29,098 bases of DNA from UBA2163 sp964575575 (GTDB lineage Bacteria > Patescibacteriota > Minisyncoccia > Phycocordibacterales > UBA2163), in contig CAZNQQ010000009.1 of assembly GCA_964575575.1 (NCBI GenBank), positions 1 through 29,098 on the forward strand. Direction: 5' to 3'. The translations under genes were made by a program, and so were the position numbers. Every line of letters begins with the position of its first letter. Position 1 is the first letter of the stretch. The notes beneath the pieces are model-generated. The model made no database searches, was not told the DNA's origin, and saw nothing but the letters and a program-made list of their open reading frames with translations. Below are positions 13,499 to 22,533 of the stretch, piece by piece.

Positions 13499-15157
13499 TT
13501 AATCTAATACTGCCTTTATCCTGCGGATACCTGCAGATGAGGCTTCTTCTTTTTTGATCTTGAAGTGCCCAAGTTCAGATGTGTTTTTAACATGTGGTCC
13601 ACCACATAGCTCTACAGAGTAGTCACCTATTTTGTATGTAATCTTACCGTCGGTTTCTTCGCTTGTTACCTTTAACCCTTCTTGTATTTTATGATTCACT
13701 ATATTCTCTATCTTCTCTTTCTGCTCGTCTGTAAGCTTCTCACCCCATGAAAAGTCAAAACGCATCCTCTCTGCAGTTATGTTACTTCCCTTTTGTGATA
13801 CATCCTCACCCAACACATCTTTAAGCGCGCGGAGCAACAAGTGTGTCGCTGTGTGATACTTTGTAGACTGCTCACTGTGGTCTGCAAGTCCACCTTTAAA
13901 CTTCTGCCCAGCACCCCTTCTTGAGAGCGCTTGATGTTCTCGCATCTTGTCTCTAAACTCTGCCTCGTCTATATTTAAACTTTTCTCTAGAGCTAGCTCT
14001 AGAGTTAATTCAAGAGGGAAACCGTATGTTGTAAACAGTACAAAAGCATCGCTTCCTGAGATATTCCCTCCTTTACTTATTTTCTCAAACTCTTTTAGTC
14101 CTTTCTCAAGTGTTTTTCTAAACTTCTCTTCTTCTTTTATTATCTCCTCATTGCTTTCTGTAATGTCGCTCAACTTAACACCAAGCACATCTCCAAAACG
14201 TACAGCACGTCGTATAAGTCTGCGCAATACATATCCCTGCTCTGTATTTGACGGCACTACGCCGTCTTTGATTATAGCCTCTGCAGCGCGAATATGATCT
14301 GCTATTATTCTAAACGCTTTTTTATTTTCTTCATATTTCTTTCCACTCTTTTCTTCTATTTTTTCTATTATGTTTTTAATAGCGTCAATATTAAAAATAT
14401 CATTGTCATCGTTTGACGCTGCAGTGATGCGCTCAAGCCCTCCACCAAAGTCTACGTTCTTAGTAGGTAAATGTGCAAAGCTTCCGTCTTCTTGTTTTAC
14501 ATACTCCATAAATACAGAGTTTCCTATTTCCACAAACCTACCGCAATCGCAGTTCGGGTGGCATTCCTCTCCAAAGCTTTTGTTGTGCTTTGTTCCAAAG
14601 TCATAAAACACTTCTGTATCAGAACCACCTGGCTCACCTGCTGGCATCTGCTCTGGTGTACCTGCACGGCTCCACCAGTTCTTGTCTGCACCATAGTATG
14701 AAATCCTATCAGCTCCACCCAGTAGCTTTTCCCAAATCTTAGCGCTTTCAATGTCTTTAGGTATTCCTGCTTTTTCATCTCCCTCAAACACTGTTACATA
14801 AAGCTTTTCAGGATCAAGGCCGATTTCTTTAGTTAGGAATTCAAAAAACCACGGGATTTGTTCTTCTTTAAAATAATCCCCAAAAGACCAGTTACCAAGC
14901 ATCTCAAAATACGTAGTGTGTCTGTTGTCTCCTACTTCTTCTATGTCTTCTGCACGGAAACATCTTTGTGAATCTGTAACTCTCTTCCCTTTTGGATGCT
15001 CTTTACCTAGAAAATAAGGTAAAAGCGGCTGCATACCAGAGCTTGTAAATAAAGTAGTTGGATCATTCTCTGGAACTAAAGACACAGAAGGTACTACAGC
15101 ATGTTCGCGCTTTTTAAAAAATTCTAGATATTTTTCCCTTACTTCGTCCAACTTCAT
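13499..15157 (-). CDS. alaS: Alanyl-tRNA synthetase, short form lacking the C-terminal region
   Basis: The enzyme charges tRNA-Ala. The catalytic domain begins MKLDEVREKYLEFFKKREH and contains LFTSSGMQPLLPYFLG; the segment ECHPNCDCGRFVEIGN carries three close cysteines that may bind a metal. The tRNA-recognition helices include RAAEAIIKDGVVPSN. The editing domain has H435-TAT-H439 and C518-GGP-H522, the four zinc ligands, so editing should be intact. The protein stops at residue 552 (IRRIKAVLD), where a standard AlaRS of about 875 residues continues into the C-Ala/oligomerisation region. This looks like lineage-specific shortening rather than a broken gene, because no coding remnant follows. 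An extended -10 (TGTTATAAT) lies 9 nt before the ATG. Confidence 0.95.
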   Translation of the reverse strand: MKLDEVREKYLEFFKKREHAVVPSVSLVPENDPTTLFTSSGMQPLLPYFLGKEHPKGKRVTDSQRCFRAEDIEEVGDNRHTTYFEMLGNWSFGDYFKEEQIPWFFEFLTKEIGLDPEKLYVTVFEGDEKAGIPKDIESAKIWEKLLGGADRISYYGADKNWWSRAGTPEQMPAGEPGGSDTEVFYDFGTKHNKSFGEECHPNCDCGRFVEIGNSVFMEYVKQEDGSFAHLPTKNVDFGGGLERITAASNDDNDIFNIDAIKNIIEKIEEKSGKKYEENKKAFRIIADHIRAAEAIIKDGVVPSNTEQGYVLRRLIRRAVRFGDVLGVKLSDITESNEEIIKEEEKFRKTLEKGLKEFEKISKGGNISGSDAFVLFTTYGFPLELTLELALEKSLNIDEAEFRDKMREHQALSRRGAGQKFKGGLADHSEQSTKYHTATHLLLRALKDVLGEDVSQKGSNITAERMRFDFSWGEKLTDEQKEKIENIVNHKIQEGLKVTSEETDGKITYKIGDYSVELCGGPHVKNTSELGHFKIKKEEASSAGIRRIKAVLD

Positions 15158-15166
15158 ATTACTAAG

Positions 15167-15175
15167 ATTATAACA
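15167..15175 (-). promoter_or_regulatory. Extended -10 of the alaS promoter
   Basis: On the minus strand TGTTATAAT, 9 nt before the alaS ATG, with no evident -35. The predicted leader is at most a few bases. The element lies just after the pepF stop codon. Confidence 0.55.
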
Positions 15176-15179
15176 CGTG

Positions 15180-16949
15180 CTATATTTTCGTGCTCTTAAC
15201 TAATTGCTCAAGTTTCTTTATGTCTTCTTCAATACTAAGTAATGCGTTTTTAAAAAAGTCTGGCTTTGTAGTGTCTATTCCTATCTCTCTAAATATATCG
15301 TCAGGGCTTTTACTTCCACCCGCTGACAGAAACTTCTTTACCTGTTTTCCAAAGCTTTTATCTTCTTTTAATTTGTCATTCATTGCACGACTTATGATCT
15401 GCCCATATGCATAAGAATACACATAAAAGAATCTTCTAAAATGCGACCAAGTCACAAAAGCTAGTCCGTCAATCTTTTGCATCTTAAATGCTGGACCAAG
15501 GTACGCCTTCATGTGTTTATTGTGAAGCTCGCCTATTTCGTCTGCCGAAAGCGAACCTTTAGCACGGATGCTGTTGTGGAGTTCTGTCTCAAAATTAAAC
15601 GCTGCAATCTGTCTAAATATAGTTTGTATATCATTCTGTATTTTATCATGAAGAGCTACAACCTTTTCTTTGTCAGTCAATGTTTCAAATATTGCACCAA
15701 ACACTAATTGCTCAAAGAATGTGCTAGCAGTTTCTGCTACAGGCATAGTATATCCTTCATAAAACACAGGTTGGCTTTTACTTAACTCACTATGTATTGC
15801 GTGCCCCATCTCATGTGCAAACGTAAGAAGCGAATTAAAGTCATCTGTCTGATTAAGGAGTACAACTGTTGATATATTTGTATGTGACGAACAGTATGCA
15901 CCACCTGTCTTACCCAACCTTGGATATACATCTATCTGACCTTTTGAGAGCATTCTGTCTAATATCTTTGCGTACTCCGGGTCAGCATCTTTAAATATAG
16001 GATGAAGGATTTTGACAGCTTCACTAAAAGTTATCTTCTTTTTTGTACTACCAACCTTTGCAGCTCTGTCGGAATATTCAAGAGTTTTTAGTTTAAGTAG
16101 TTTTTTCTTTAAATTATAAAAACGATTACTTATTTTAAAATTATCAGTAACAGTATTCACTAAGTTTAATACACTCTTCTCACTATTTTCATAACCTAGT
16201 ATTGTTGCGCTATATGGATTCTTAAATCCACGAAGCTCATCGCCTATCTTTTTATTTAAAACCACAGCATTTAGTTCACTCTCTGCAAAATCGCTTACAA
16301 ACTTTAACTTCTCAGCTATATCTTTATGAAGTGCTCTTCTGTCTTTGGTGTTAAAGTTGGCAACTTGGTACTGAGCCTCACCGACAGACATAACCTTCCC
16401 TTTAAATTTTACAGTCTGTTTACTTATAGATTTCTCTACCCCGTTTACCCACAAGCCATAGCTTGGCAGGCTTTTTAGATTCATTATCTTTTCTTCTGGT
16501 TCTGTAAGATCGTACTTACTTGTCTCAAAAGTCTTTTTAAGAAGGTAATGATACTTAGAGAGCTTTTTGCTTTTTAGGAATTTATTCTGAAGCTTTTTCT
16601 CTATCTTTCCTAATTTGATCCCAAAAAATAGAGTTTTGTTTTCATACTCTGTAAGTTCGTTTACTATTTTATTTAGATTAGCTTCAGCTTCAAGGTCTTT
16701 GCCGTTCAGATCCTTTCTATAGTGAAAGTACAAAATAGGCTTACTGCCGTCTGCAAGCATTAGCTTTTCATAATCTTTTAGAGCTTGTAAAAGCTTGTCT
16801 TCACTTTTTAGAAAATCGTCTTTTTTTGCGTATTTCTTTTCAAAAGCGAGAGATGCCTTTTTTGCCTTTTCTATATCTTTGCGTATTTGCGGGTCAGAGC
16901 CAGATTTATAGAATAAACCCAAGTCCCACTTTGTTTTTATTTTAGTCAT
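15180..16949 (-). CDS. pepF: Oligoendopeptidase F-like M3 metallopeptidase
   Basis: A zinc peptidase that degrades oligopeptides in the cytoplasm. The active site H379-E-M-G-H383 (FAHEMGHAIHSE) and the downstream glutamate E406 (MPVAETAST) are present. GGAYCSSH before the site and the later segment WSHFRRFFYVYSYAYGQIIS are typical of the PepF branch of family M3. The 589 residues match the usual length, and no signal peptide is present. It starts immediately after the greA stop (TAA then ATG with no gap), so the two are cotranscribed and translationally coupled. In an organism thought to depend on scavenging, a peptide-degrading enzyme would supply amino acids; that role is an inference. Confidence 0.93.
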   Translation of the reverse strand: MTKIKTKWDLGLFYKSGSDPQIRKDIEKAKKASLAFEKKYAKKDDFLKSEDKLLQALKDYEKLMLADGSKPILYFHYRKDLNGKDLEAEANLNKIVNELTEYENKTLFFGIKLGKIEKKLQNKFLKSKKLSKYHYLLKKTFETSKYDLTEPEEKIMNLKSLPSYGLWVNGVEKSISKQTVKFKGKVMSVGEAQYQVANFNTKDRRALHKDIAEKLKFVSDFAESELNAVVLNKKIGDELRGFKNPYSATILGYENSEKSVLNLVNTVTDNFKISNRFYNLKKKLLKLKTLEYSDRAAKVGSTKKKITFSEAVKILHPIFKDADPEYAKILDRMLSKGQIDVYPRLGKTGGAYCSSHTNISTVVLLNQTDDFNSLLTFAHEMGHAIHSELSKSQPVFYEGYTMPVAETASTFFEQLVFGAIFETLTDKEKVVALHDKIQNDIQTIFRQIAAFNFETELHNSIRAKGSLSADEIGELHNKHMKAYLGPAFKMQKIDGLAFVTWSHFRRFFYVYSYAYGQIISRAMNDKLKEDKSFGKQVKKFLSAGGSKSPDDIFREIGIDTTKPDFFKNALLSIEEDIKKLEQLVKSTKI

Positions 16950-17417
16950 TTATTTTATTCCTACTACTTTGTAGTTCATCTTGCCGTTGGGAGTTGTAAA
17001 TGTGAACGATTCGCCTTTCTTTTTGTTCATCATTGCTTCGCCAAGTGGTGAGAGGTGTGAGATCTTTCTCTCTTGCATGTCGGCTTCTTCAGAACCAACT
17101 ATAGTGTATGCTCGTGTCTCCTTTTCTCCTTCTTTTTGTATCTCAACAACAGAACCTAAAGACACTTCATCAGTGCTTTTTTGAGCGACTATTTTTGCAC
17201 TCTTTAAGATTCCTTCAAGTTTGTTTATCCTGTCTTCTGTAGCAGCTTGGAGGTCACGTGCTTCGTGGTACTCTGCGTTCTCTGAGATGTCGCCGAGGGA
17301 TCGAGCGTACTCTAAGTTCTCCGCAATCTCTTTTCTGCGGGTTGTCTTAAGAAAATCAAGCTCCTCTTGAAGCTCATCAAACTTTTCTTTAGTTAAGAAT
17401 TCGTTTTCGGTTGTCAT
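16950..17417 (-). CDS. greA: Transcription elongation factor GreA
   Basis: GreA enters the RNA polymerase secondary channel and triggers cleavage of backtracked RNA. The N-terminal coiled coil carries the catalytic acidic tip GDISENAEYHEA (with D and E in the conserved places), and the C-terminal FKBP-like domain ends in SPLGEAMMNKKKGESFTFTTPNGKMNYKVVGI. The 155 residues match the family. It is the first gene of a greA-pepF unit with its own promoter (TTGACT/TAAAAT, 9 nt before the ATG), downstream of mrdA. No Shine-Dalgarno site is present. Confidence 0.97.
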   Translation of the reverse strand: MTTENEFLTKEKFDELQEELDFLKTTRRKEIAENLEYARSLGDISENAEYHEARDLQAATEDRINKLEGILKSAKIVAQKSTDEVSLGSVVEIQKEGEKETRAYTIVGSEEADMQERKISHLSPLGEAMMNKKKGESFTFTTPNGKMNYKVVGIK

Positions 17418-17426
17418 GTTGCATAT

Positions 17427-17454
17427 ATTTTATATCATCTAAAATAAGAGTCAA
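17427..17454 (-). promoter_or_regulatory. greA promoter, nearly leaderless
   Basis: On the minus strand TTGACT (17449-17454), a 16-nt spacer and TAAAAT (17427-17432), 9 nt before the ATG. It lies in the 45-nt gap between mrdA and greA and implies a leader of at most about 3 nt. Confidence 0.65.
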
Positions 17455-17462
17455 GCTATAAT

Positions 17463-19166
17463 TTATTTTAAATACTCTGGTGTATTTATTGCCATCCATT
17501 CAAACAGTTGGCGCATTACAAATAGTGCGCCGATGGTGTTACTCTGCTTTCCTTTTTCCATTATAACAGCAAAAGCATACTTAGGATTGTCATACGGGAA
17601 GAACCCTACAACAAGCGAGTTTACATAAGTTTTGGTTGTACCAAGTTGTGCTGTACCAGTTTTGGCAGCGACTTTAACTTGAGGTATGAAGAGCCCCTTT
17701 GCGGTACCGTCAGTTACAGACTGACGCATACCTTCTCGCACTGTAGGGTAATGCTTCTTACGAACTGATGCTCTGTCTGACTCACCACCCTCTCCTAAAA
17801 GCAGTGTCGGTTTATAAAGCTTTCCTCCGTTGGCAATAGCACCAACTGCGCGTGCAAGCTGGAGTGCTGTCACTTGGAAACCGTATTGCCCGATAGCAGT
17901 ATGGTACGTGTCACCTATTCTCCACTCTTCACCATTAAAGTTTTCTTCTTTCCACTTTGGGTTTGGTATTACTCCAACCATTTCTTCTAAAACCTCACCC
18001 TCATATATATCTGTCTTTTCTCCGAAACCAAACATCCGCATGTATTTCTCAATGTTTTTAATTCCTAGTCCTTTCTGATCTTCATACCCCCCACCGATTT
18101 CATAGAAATAAACATTGGAAGACACTGCAATAGCATCTCTCATATCTACATACCCGTGCTCTTTCCAGTCCACAAAGACAGACTCTTTGTCAGGGAAATA
18201 TGGGTTCGGTATAGATATAGAACCAGTACTTAAGATCTGCTCTTCTGGAGTGATCAGTTTTTCGTTAAGCGCACCTAAAGATACAAAAAGCTTCACCGTA
18301 GAACCTGGCGTATAAAGACCTGACGTCGCTCTGTTTAGATATGGATTGTTTTTGTTTTGTGCATACTGTGTAATCTTTTCTTTTGGCTCACCGGAAGACA
18401 AGACTTGTGAACTATATTCAGGGAAACTCGCCATAGACAAAACCTCACCATTGTTTATGTCCACAATCACTCCTGCTCCTCCGTCAAACCCTATCTCACC
18501 CGCCAAACTTTCTATAAATTCATACATTTTACTTTGTACATTTGCATCAATAGACAAACTGATATTCTCTCCGTCTTTTGACGGAAGTGTGACGCTTTCT
18601 GACTGCACTTCCATAAGTGCATTTGTTTCTATGATTTTAAGTCCAGAAGTTCCGTTTAGTGTTTCGTTGTATAACTTTTCAATACCAGCCTTTGGTATAA
18701 ACTCTTCCTGATAGTACACGCCAAAGTCATCCTTAAGCGGGTAACTTACATACCCGAGTGTGTGTGAGAGCCCATCTAGTTCAATATATTTCCTACGAGA
18801 GAAGTCGTCCTCCTGCGTCTTTGCATTCCATATAAGTTCAGTGTTGTTTCTATCGTATACGACACCACGGTCTGCAAATATTATAGAGTTGTCTAGTCTA
18901 TTGCTCTCACTTATAGACGCGAAGTTTTTACCTTGATCTATTTGTAAACTCCAGATCTTCCATCCAAATACTAATACGATTATAAAAAATACTATCCCAA
19001 TAGTAATGAGTGACAACCTTGATATCGGTCGCTCTATCCTTCCTTCAAACTGGTCTGTATTAAACTCTGGTAGATTAGTAGAGTCAATAAAAATCTCATC
19101 GGGTTCTATCTCCCTATTCTTAATCGAGTCTCTTCTTCTTTTGTTTCTTAAATGCTTAAGAACCAT
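17463..19166 (-). CDS. mrdA: Class B penicillin-binding protein 2, elongation transpeptidase
   Basis: The PBP2 transpeptidase cross-links peptidoglycan in the side wall as part of the rod complex. A long polar N-terminus (about 50 residues) precedes one membrane helix (about 53-74, LITIGIVFFIIVLVFGWKIW). The active-site motifs are S289-T-V-K292 (in TPGSTVKLFV), S349-S-N351 and K502-T-G-T505. The 567 residues fit the family. It is the last gene of proS-mreB-mreC-mreD-mrdA and overlaps mreD by 11 nt. The mre neighbourhood separates it from the ftsI paralogue at 2111-3817. A rodA flippase-polymerase gene, often adjacent, is not in the window. Confidence 0.93.
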   Translation of the reverse strand: MVLKHLRNKRRRDSIKNREIEPDEIFIDSTNLPEFNTDQFEGRIERPISRLSLITIGIVFFIIVLVFGWKIWSLQIDQGKNFASISESNRLDNSIIFADRGVVYDRNNTELIWNAKTQEDDFSRRKYIELDGLSHTLGYVSYPLKDDFGVYYQEEFIPKAGIEKLYNETLNGTSGLKIIETNALMEVQSESVTLPSKDGENISLSIDANVQSKMYEFIESLAGEIGFDGGAGVIVDINNGEVLSMASFPEYSSQVLSSGEPKEKITQYAQNKNNPYLNRATSGLYTPGSTVKLFVSLGALNEKLITPEEQILSTGSISIPNPYFPDKESVFVDWKEHGYVDMRDAIAVSSNVYFYEIGGGYEDQKGLGIKNIEKYMRMFGFGEKTDIYEGEVLEEMVGVIPNPKWKEENFNGEEWRIGDTYHTAIGQYGFQVTALQLARAVGAIANGGKLYKPTLLLGEGGESDRASVRKKHYPTVREGMRQSVTDGTAKGLFIPQVKVAAKTGTAQLGTTKTYVNSLVVGFFPYDNPKYAFAVIMEKGKQSNTIGALFVMRQLFEWMAINTPEYLK

Positions 19167-19422
19167 AGTGCATTAGTCTTTTCTTAATAAAATAACTCAG
19201 AACAAACATCGCTAGTGCACCTATAGTAAACACAAACTGCACATTGTAGAAGCTCTCAACAGGCGCGCTGTATAACACATCTGCAAATACTCCCCAAAGC
19301 ATTATTTCGTATGCTTTAAACTTATACAAAAATCCGACTGCAATAATCGCCGTAACCCACCACGGCAAAAACAAAATACTCCCCAACATCAATATATTAA
19401 ATATAATTCTTAAATAGAGCAT
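19156..19422 (-). CDS. mreD: Compact MreD-like membrane protein
   Basis: The protein has 88 residues and about three hydrophobic segments (IIFNILMLGSILFLPWWV, TAIIAVGFLYKF, FVFTIGALAMFVLSYFI). It lies between mreC and mrdA, the exact MreD position, with the mreC stop 1 nt away and an 11-nt overlap with mrdA. Typical MreD has about 160 residues and five or six helices, so this is a reduced version or a functional substitute. Identification rests on position and hydrophobicity more than on sequence motifs. Confidence 0.65.
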   Translation of the reverse strand: MLYLRIIFNILMLGSILFLPWWVTAIIAVGFLYKFKAYEIMLWGVFADVLYSAPVESFYNVQFVFTIGALAMFVLSYFIKKRLMHYGS

Positions 19423-19423
19423 A

Positions 19424-20230
19424 TCAGTTAGTAATAACTTGCACCCATTTTATGTCATTCATATTGACTGGGTTTTTGAAGAGGATTGTTATAAATGGAT
19501 CTGACGGGTCTCCATCTATCTCTTCTACTATTGCAAACAGTTTTATGTCTATACTTGGCATCGTTACTATATCTCCCTTTTCTACTTCTGTGCCACGCGG
19601 AAGCTCCACTATAAAGTTCCCACCTCCTCTTCCTTTAGCGTTTGCAGAAATACCCTGAAGACCTATGGACACCGGTGTGACCTGTCCTGGAGACGAGAAC
19701 AAAGTAACTACAGATGTATTTTTATTAACCTCGTCTACTTTACCTATAAAAACATTTCCTTGTACAAACACGCTGTCACCTTTTTTTATTCCTGAACTTT
19801 CCCCAATATCTATTATAAAAGTATCGTAAGGCGACACATTTGGCCTTGCAAGCACTGCACCAAGTACAGCGTCTTTAACATTGAAAATTTCCCTACCAAG
19901 TAGTTCTTTTAAAGATTCATTTTCTTGATTTAAAAATTCAAACTCTAAAAGCTTAAACTCAGACGCTCTAATCTGTGCTTTTAGATTATCGTTTTCAAAT
20001 ACAAGAGAACGTTTTGAACGAAGTAACTGTGACGAATTAACAACACCTTCTACAGAAGAGTTTTTAGCTTTCCAAAACGGCGAACTTATAAACTGTAGCG
20101 AGCTAGTAAAAGTATTTGGAAAAATAATACGCACCGCTACTATGATCACAATAACTAACAAAACCACTACGAAAGTTTTCGTAAATAATCCTTGCTTCTT
20201 TTCTTTATGATGTAGGAGATAATTGCTCAT
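19424..20230 (-). CDS. mreC: Rod shape-determining protein MreC
   Basis: MreC links cytoplasmic MreB to the periplasmic or extracytoplasmic wall enzymes. The layout is standard: short cytoplasmic N-terminus, membrane helix (about 17-36, KTFVVVLLVIVIIVAVRIIF), coiled coil (about 70-112) and the two beta domains with VLARPNVSPYDTFIIDIGESSGIKKGD and GNVFIGKVDEV, followed by GLQGISANAKGRG. The protein has 268 residues. Its ATG lies inside the end of mreB (26-nt overlap) without a Shine-Dalgarno site, so translation is coupled. Stop TGA. Confidence 0.93.
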   Translation of the reverse strand: MSNYLLHHKEKKQGLFTKTFVVVLLVIVIIVAVRIIFPNTFTSSLQFISSPFWKAKNSSVEGVVNSSQLLRSKRSLVFENDNLKAQIRASEFKLLEFEFLNQENESLKELLGREIFNVKDAVLGAVLARPNVSPYDTFIIDIGESSGIKKGDSVFVQGNVFIGKVDEVNKNTSVVTLFSSPGQVTPVSIGLQGISANAKGRGGGNFIVELPRGTEVEKGDIVTMPSIDIKLFAIVEEIDGDPSDPFITILFKNPVNMNDIKWVQVITN

Positions 20231-21281
20231 CGTCTGATGCTATAAGTACTTCTTCATATGCTTCTATATCCTCTAATATTACGCCTGTACCACGCACAAC
20301 AGCCGTAAGAGGGTCATCTGAGACATATACTGGGAACTGCAAAGTCTCGCTTAAGAGCTCTGGCATACCGTTTATAAGAGCTCCACCGCCGACTATAAAT
20401 GCACCTCTTTGCATCACATCTGAAAGCACTTCAGGTGGCGTAGTTTCAAGGACTTCTCTTGCTGCGTCAATAATATGATCAACTGAATTTGATATAGCCT
20501 CACGGATATCAGAGTCTGTTATCACCACTTCTCTCGGTAACCCTGTTACTAAGTCTCGCCCTCTTACTGTGGACTCTATCGGTTCGTGCCCCTCTATCAC
20601 AGAACACGCCGCTATTTTAAGTTCTTCTGCTGTCTTCTCGCCTATTAAAATCTTAAACTCATTTCTTATATAAAATATAATATCAGAATTAAACTTATCT
20701 CCTGCTATACGCACATTCTTAGATCGTACTATACCGTTTAAAGACACAACTGCAATGTCAGACGTACCTCCGCCAATATCTATGATCATATTACCTATCG
20801 GCTCACGCACAGGAAGCCGGATACCAATGGTTGCTGCCATTGGCTCTTCTACTATATGTACTTCACGCGCTCCAGCGTTACGAGCGGCGTCACGCACAGC
20901 GCGAGTCTCCACACTTGTAATGCCAGAAGGGACACCTATAACAACACGTGGGCGCAAGAATTTCTTCAAGTGAGTTTGTGCTTTGTTTATCAGATAAGAA
21001 AGCATCTCTTCTGTAACTTCAAAGTCTGATATTACTCCGTCTACAAGTGGGCGCACAGCGACAATATGCCCAGGAGTTCTACCGAGCATTTCTCTTGCTT
21101 GATGACCGACCGCCACAACGCGTCCTGTTTTCTGGTTTACAGCAACTACAGATGGTTCGTTTATAACGATTCCCCGTCCTCTTAAATATACAAGTGTGTT
21201 TGCTGTTCCTAAATCAATTCCTATATCGTTTGAGAATAGTCTATAAAATTTATCAAAATATTTTTTTATTTTACTTCGCAT
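20205..21281 (-). CDS. mreB: Rod shape-determining actin homologue MreB
   Basis: MreB polymerises under the membrane and guides side-wall synthesis. The nucleotide-binding motifs are GIDLGTANTLVYLRGRGIVINEPSVVA (starting near residue 21), MIIDIGGGTSDIAVVSL and AFIVGGGALINGMPELL. RSKNVRIAGDKFNSDII and the 358-residue length are typical. The leader KIKKYFDKFYRLFSND before the fold has amphipathic character and may bind the membrane. The start lies 16 nt inside proS, a tight overlap that puts mreB under the proS promoter; mreC follows with a 26-nt overlap. Confidence 0.97.
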   Translation of the reverse strand: MRSKIKKYFDKFYRLFSNDIGIDLGTANTLVYLRGRGIVINEPSVVAVNQKTGRVVAVGHQAREMLGRTPGHIVAVRPLVDGVISDFEVTEEMLSYLINKAQTHLKKFLRPRVVIGVPSGITSVETRAVRDAARNAGAREVHIVEEPMAATIGIRLPVREPIGNMIIDIGGGTSDIAVVSLNGIVRSKNVRIAGDKFNSDIIFYIRNEFKILIGEKTAEELKIAACSVIEGHEPIESTVRGRDLVTGLPREVVITDSDIREAISNSVDHIIDAAREVLETTPPEVLSDVMQRGAFIVGGGALINGMPELLSETLQFPVYVSDDPLTAVVRGTGVILEDIEAYEEVLIASDDEQLSPTS

Positions 21282-22498
21282 AGTTTAATCAGCTCACTCT
21301 CTGTCATCTCTTTTGTCTCTCCAGTTGCTCTGTTTGTAAATTCAAATTTACCACTATCTTTATTTCTATCTGATACGACAATTCTATATGGTATACCAAT
21401 AAGGTCACTGTCTGCAAACTTCTGGCCTGCCTGTGCATCCCTATCGTCATATAGCACTTCAATATTAGCCTCTTTTAGGCTTTTGTAAAGCTCACCGGCA
21501 TCTGTGAGCCCTACCAAATGCACCTTAAATGGCGCAATAGAAAGTGGCCATATTATACCCTTATCGTCTGAAAGCGCTTCTACTACAGTACCCATTATAC
21601 GCCCAAGGCCTATACCATAACTACCCATTATTGGCGTTTCTTTTTTCCCGTCTTCACCTTTGTACGACAGCCCTTCTGCTTCTGCAAACTTAATACCAAG
21701 TGAGAAAATATTTCCAACTTCTATAGACTTTTTCTCTACAAGTTTATTTTTCTCCAAACCTATTTCTTTTAAAATCTCATCATTGAAGACTTCTTTATTA
21801 ACAGCTATACCCTTTTCTTCATCTATATATATAGTATCCTCGCCAGCTTCTGAAAGTGTTTGAAACTCATCGCTAAACTTAGAAAACGAACCACCACTTG
21901 CAAATGTTCTGTATGTTTTGTCCCCCAACCCAACTCTATTAAATATTTTCTTGTAAGCTTCGGCTGCCTTTTCATAAAACTCTTTATGTTCTTCATCTGT
22001 ACGAGAGAATGAATACATGTCTTTCATTAGAAACTCACGTCCACGCATTATGCCACTTTTGGCACGAAGTTCGTTTCTAAATTTGTTTTGTATTTGGTAT
22101 GGATAAACCGGAAGGTCTTTGTATGAATTAATATGATTCGTAAGAAGTTTTGCAAGTGGTTCTTCGTGAGTATTTGCAACCCCTAGTTCGTTGTCATTTT
22201 TAAGTTTAGTTTTAAACCAATTGTCTACTACCTTGTCATCCCACCTTCCGCTTGCTTCCCAAACTTTAGGGTCTTGAAGTGTTGTAAGTAACATTTCTTG
22301 TCCACCTATAGTGTCCATTTCTTCTCTTATAATATTCTCTATTTTTTTTAATACTTTTAGTCCAAGTGGCAAATATGTATAAACCCCTGCTAACTCTTTG
22401 TGTACAAACCCTCCACGAATAAGAAGCTCTGCGTTTTTAGATACTTCGTCAGAAGGCGCTTCTTTCCTTGTTTTAGTAAAGAGTTTGCTTTGTAACAT
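21266..22498 (-). CDS. proS: Prolyl-tRNA synthetase without INS editing domain
   Basis: The enzyme charges tRNA-Pro. The class II core includes GVYTYLPLGLKVLKKIENIIREEM, motif 2 around FRNELRAKSGIMRGREFLMKDMYSF, and motif 3 MGSYGIGLGRIMGTVVEAL, followed by the anticodon-binding domain (FKVHLVGLTDA onward). Bacterial ProRS of the E. coli type has about 570 residues with an insertion (INS) that edits Ala-tRNA-Pro between motifs 2 and 3. Here only about 70 residues separate the relevant parts and the protein has 410 residues, so INS is missing. The gene heads the mre operon; its promoter is TTGACC-17 nt-TATTAT with the -10 6 nt from the ATG. Confidence 0.95.
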   Translation of the reverse strand: MLQSKLFTKTRKEAPSDEVSKNAELLIRGGFVHKELAGVYTYLPLGLKVLKKIENIIREEMDTIGGQEMLLTTLQDPKVWEASGRWDDKVVDNWFKTKLKNDNELGVANTHEEPLAKLLTNHINSYKDLPVYPYQIQNKFRNELRAKSGIMRGREFLMKDMYSFSRTDEEHKEFYEKAAEAYKKIFNRVGLGDKTYRTFASGGSFSKFSDEFQTLSEAGEDTIYIDEEKGIAVNKEVFNDEILKEIGLEKNKLVEKKSIEVGNIFSLGIKFAEAEGLSYKGEDGKKETPIMGSYGIGLGRIMGTVVEALSDDKGIIWPLSIAPFKVHLVGLTDAGELYKSLKEANIEVLYDDRDAQAGQKFADSDLIGIPYRIVVSDRNKDSGKFEFTNRATGETKEMTESELIKLCEVK

Positions 22499-22504
22499 TC
22501 TTTA

Positions 22505-22533
22505 ATAATACAGCAAATATAGAGTTGGGTCAA
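22505..22533 (-). promoter_or_regulatory. Leaderless promoter of proS-mreBCD-mrdA
   Basis: On the minus strand TTGACC (22528-22533), an exact 17-nt spacer and TATTAT (22505-22510), then TAAAGA and the ATG. The -35 overlaps the rseP stop codon. This is the clearest promoter in the window and predicts an mRNA starting at the start codon. Confidence 0.75.
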
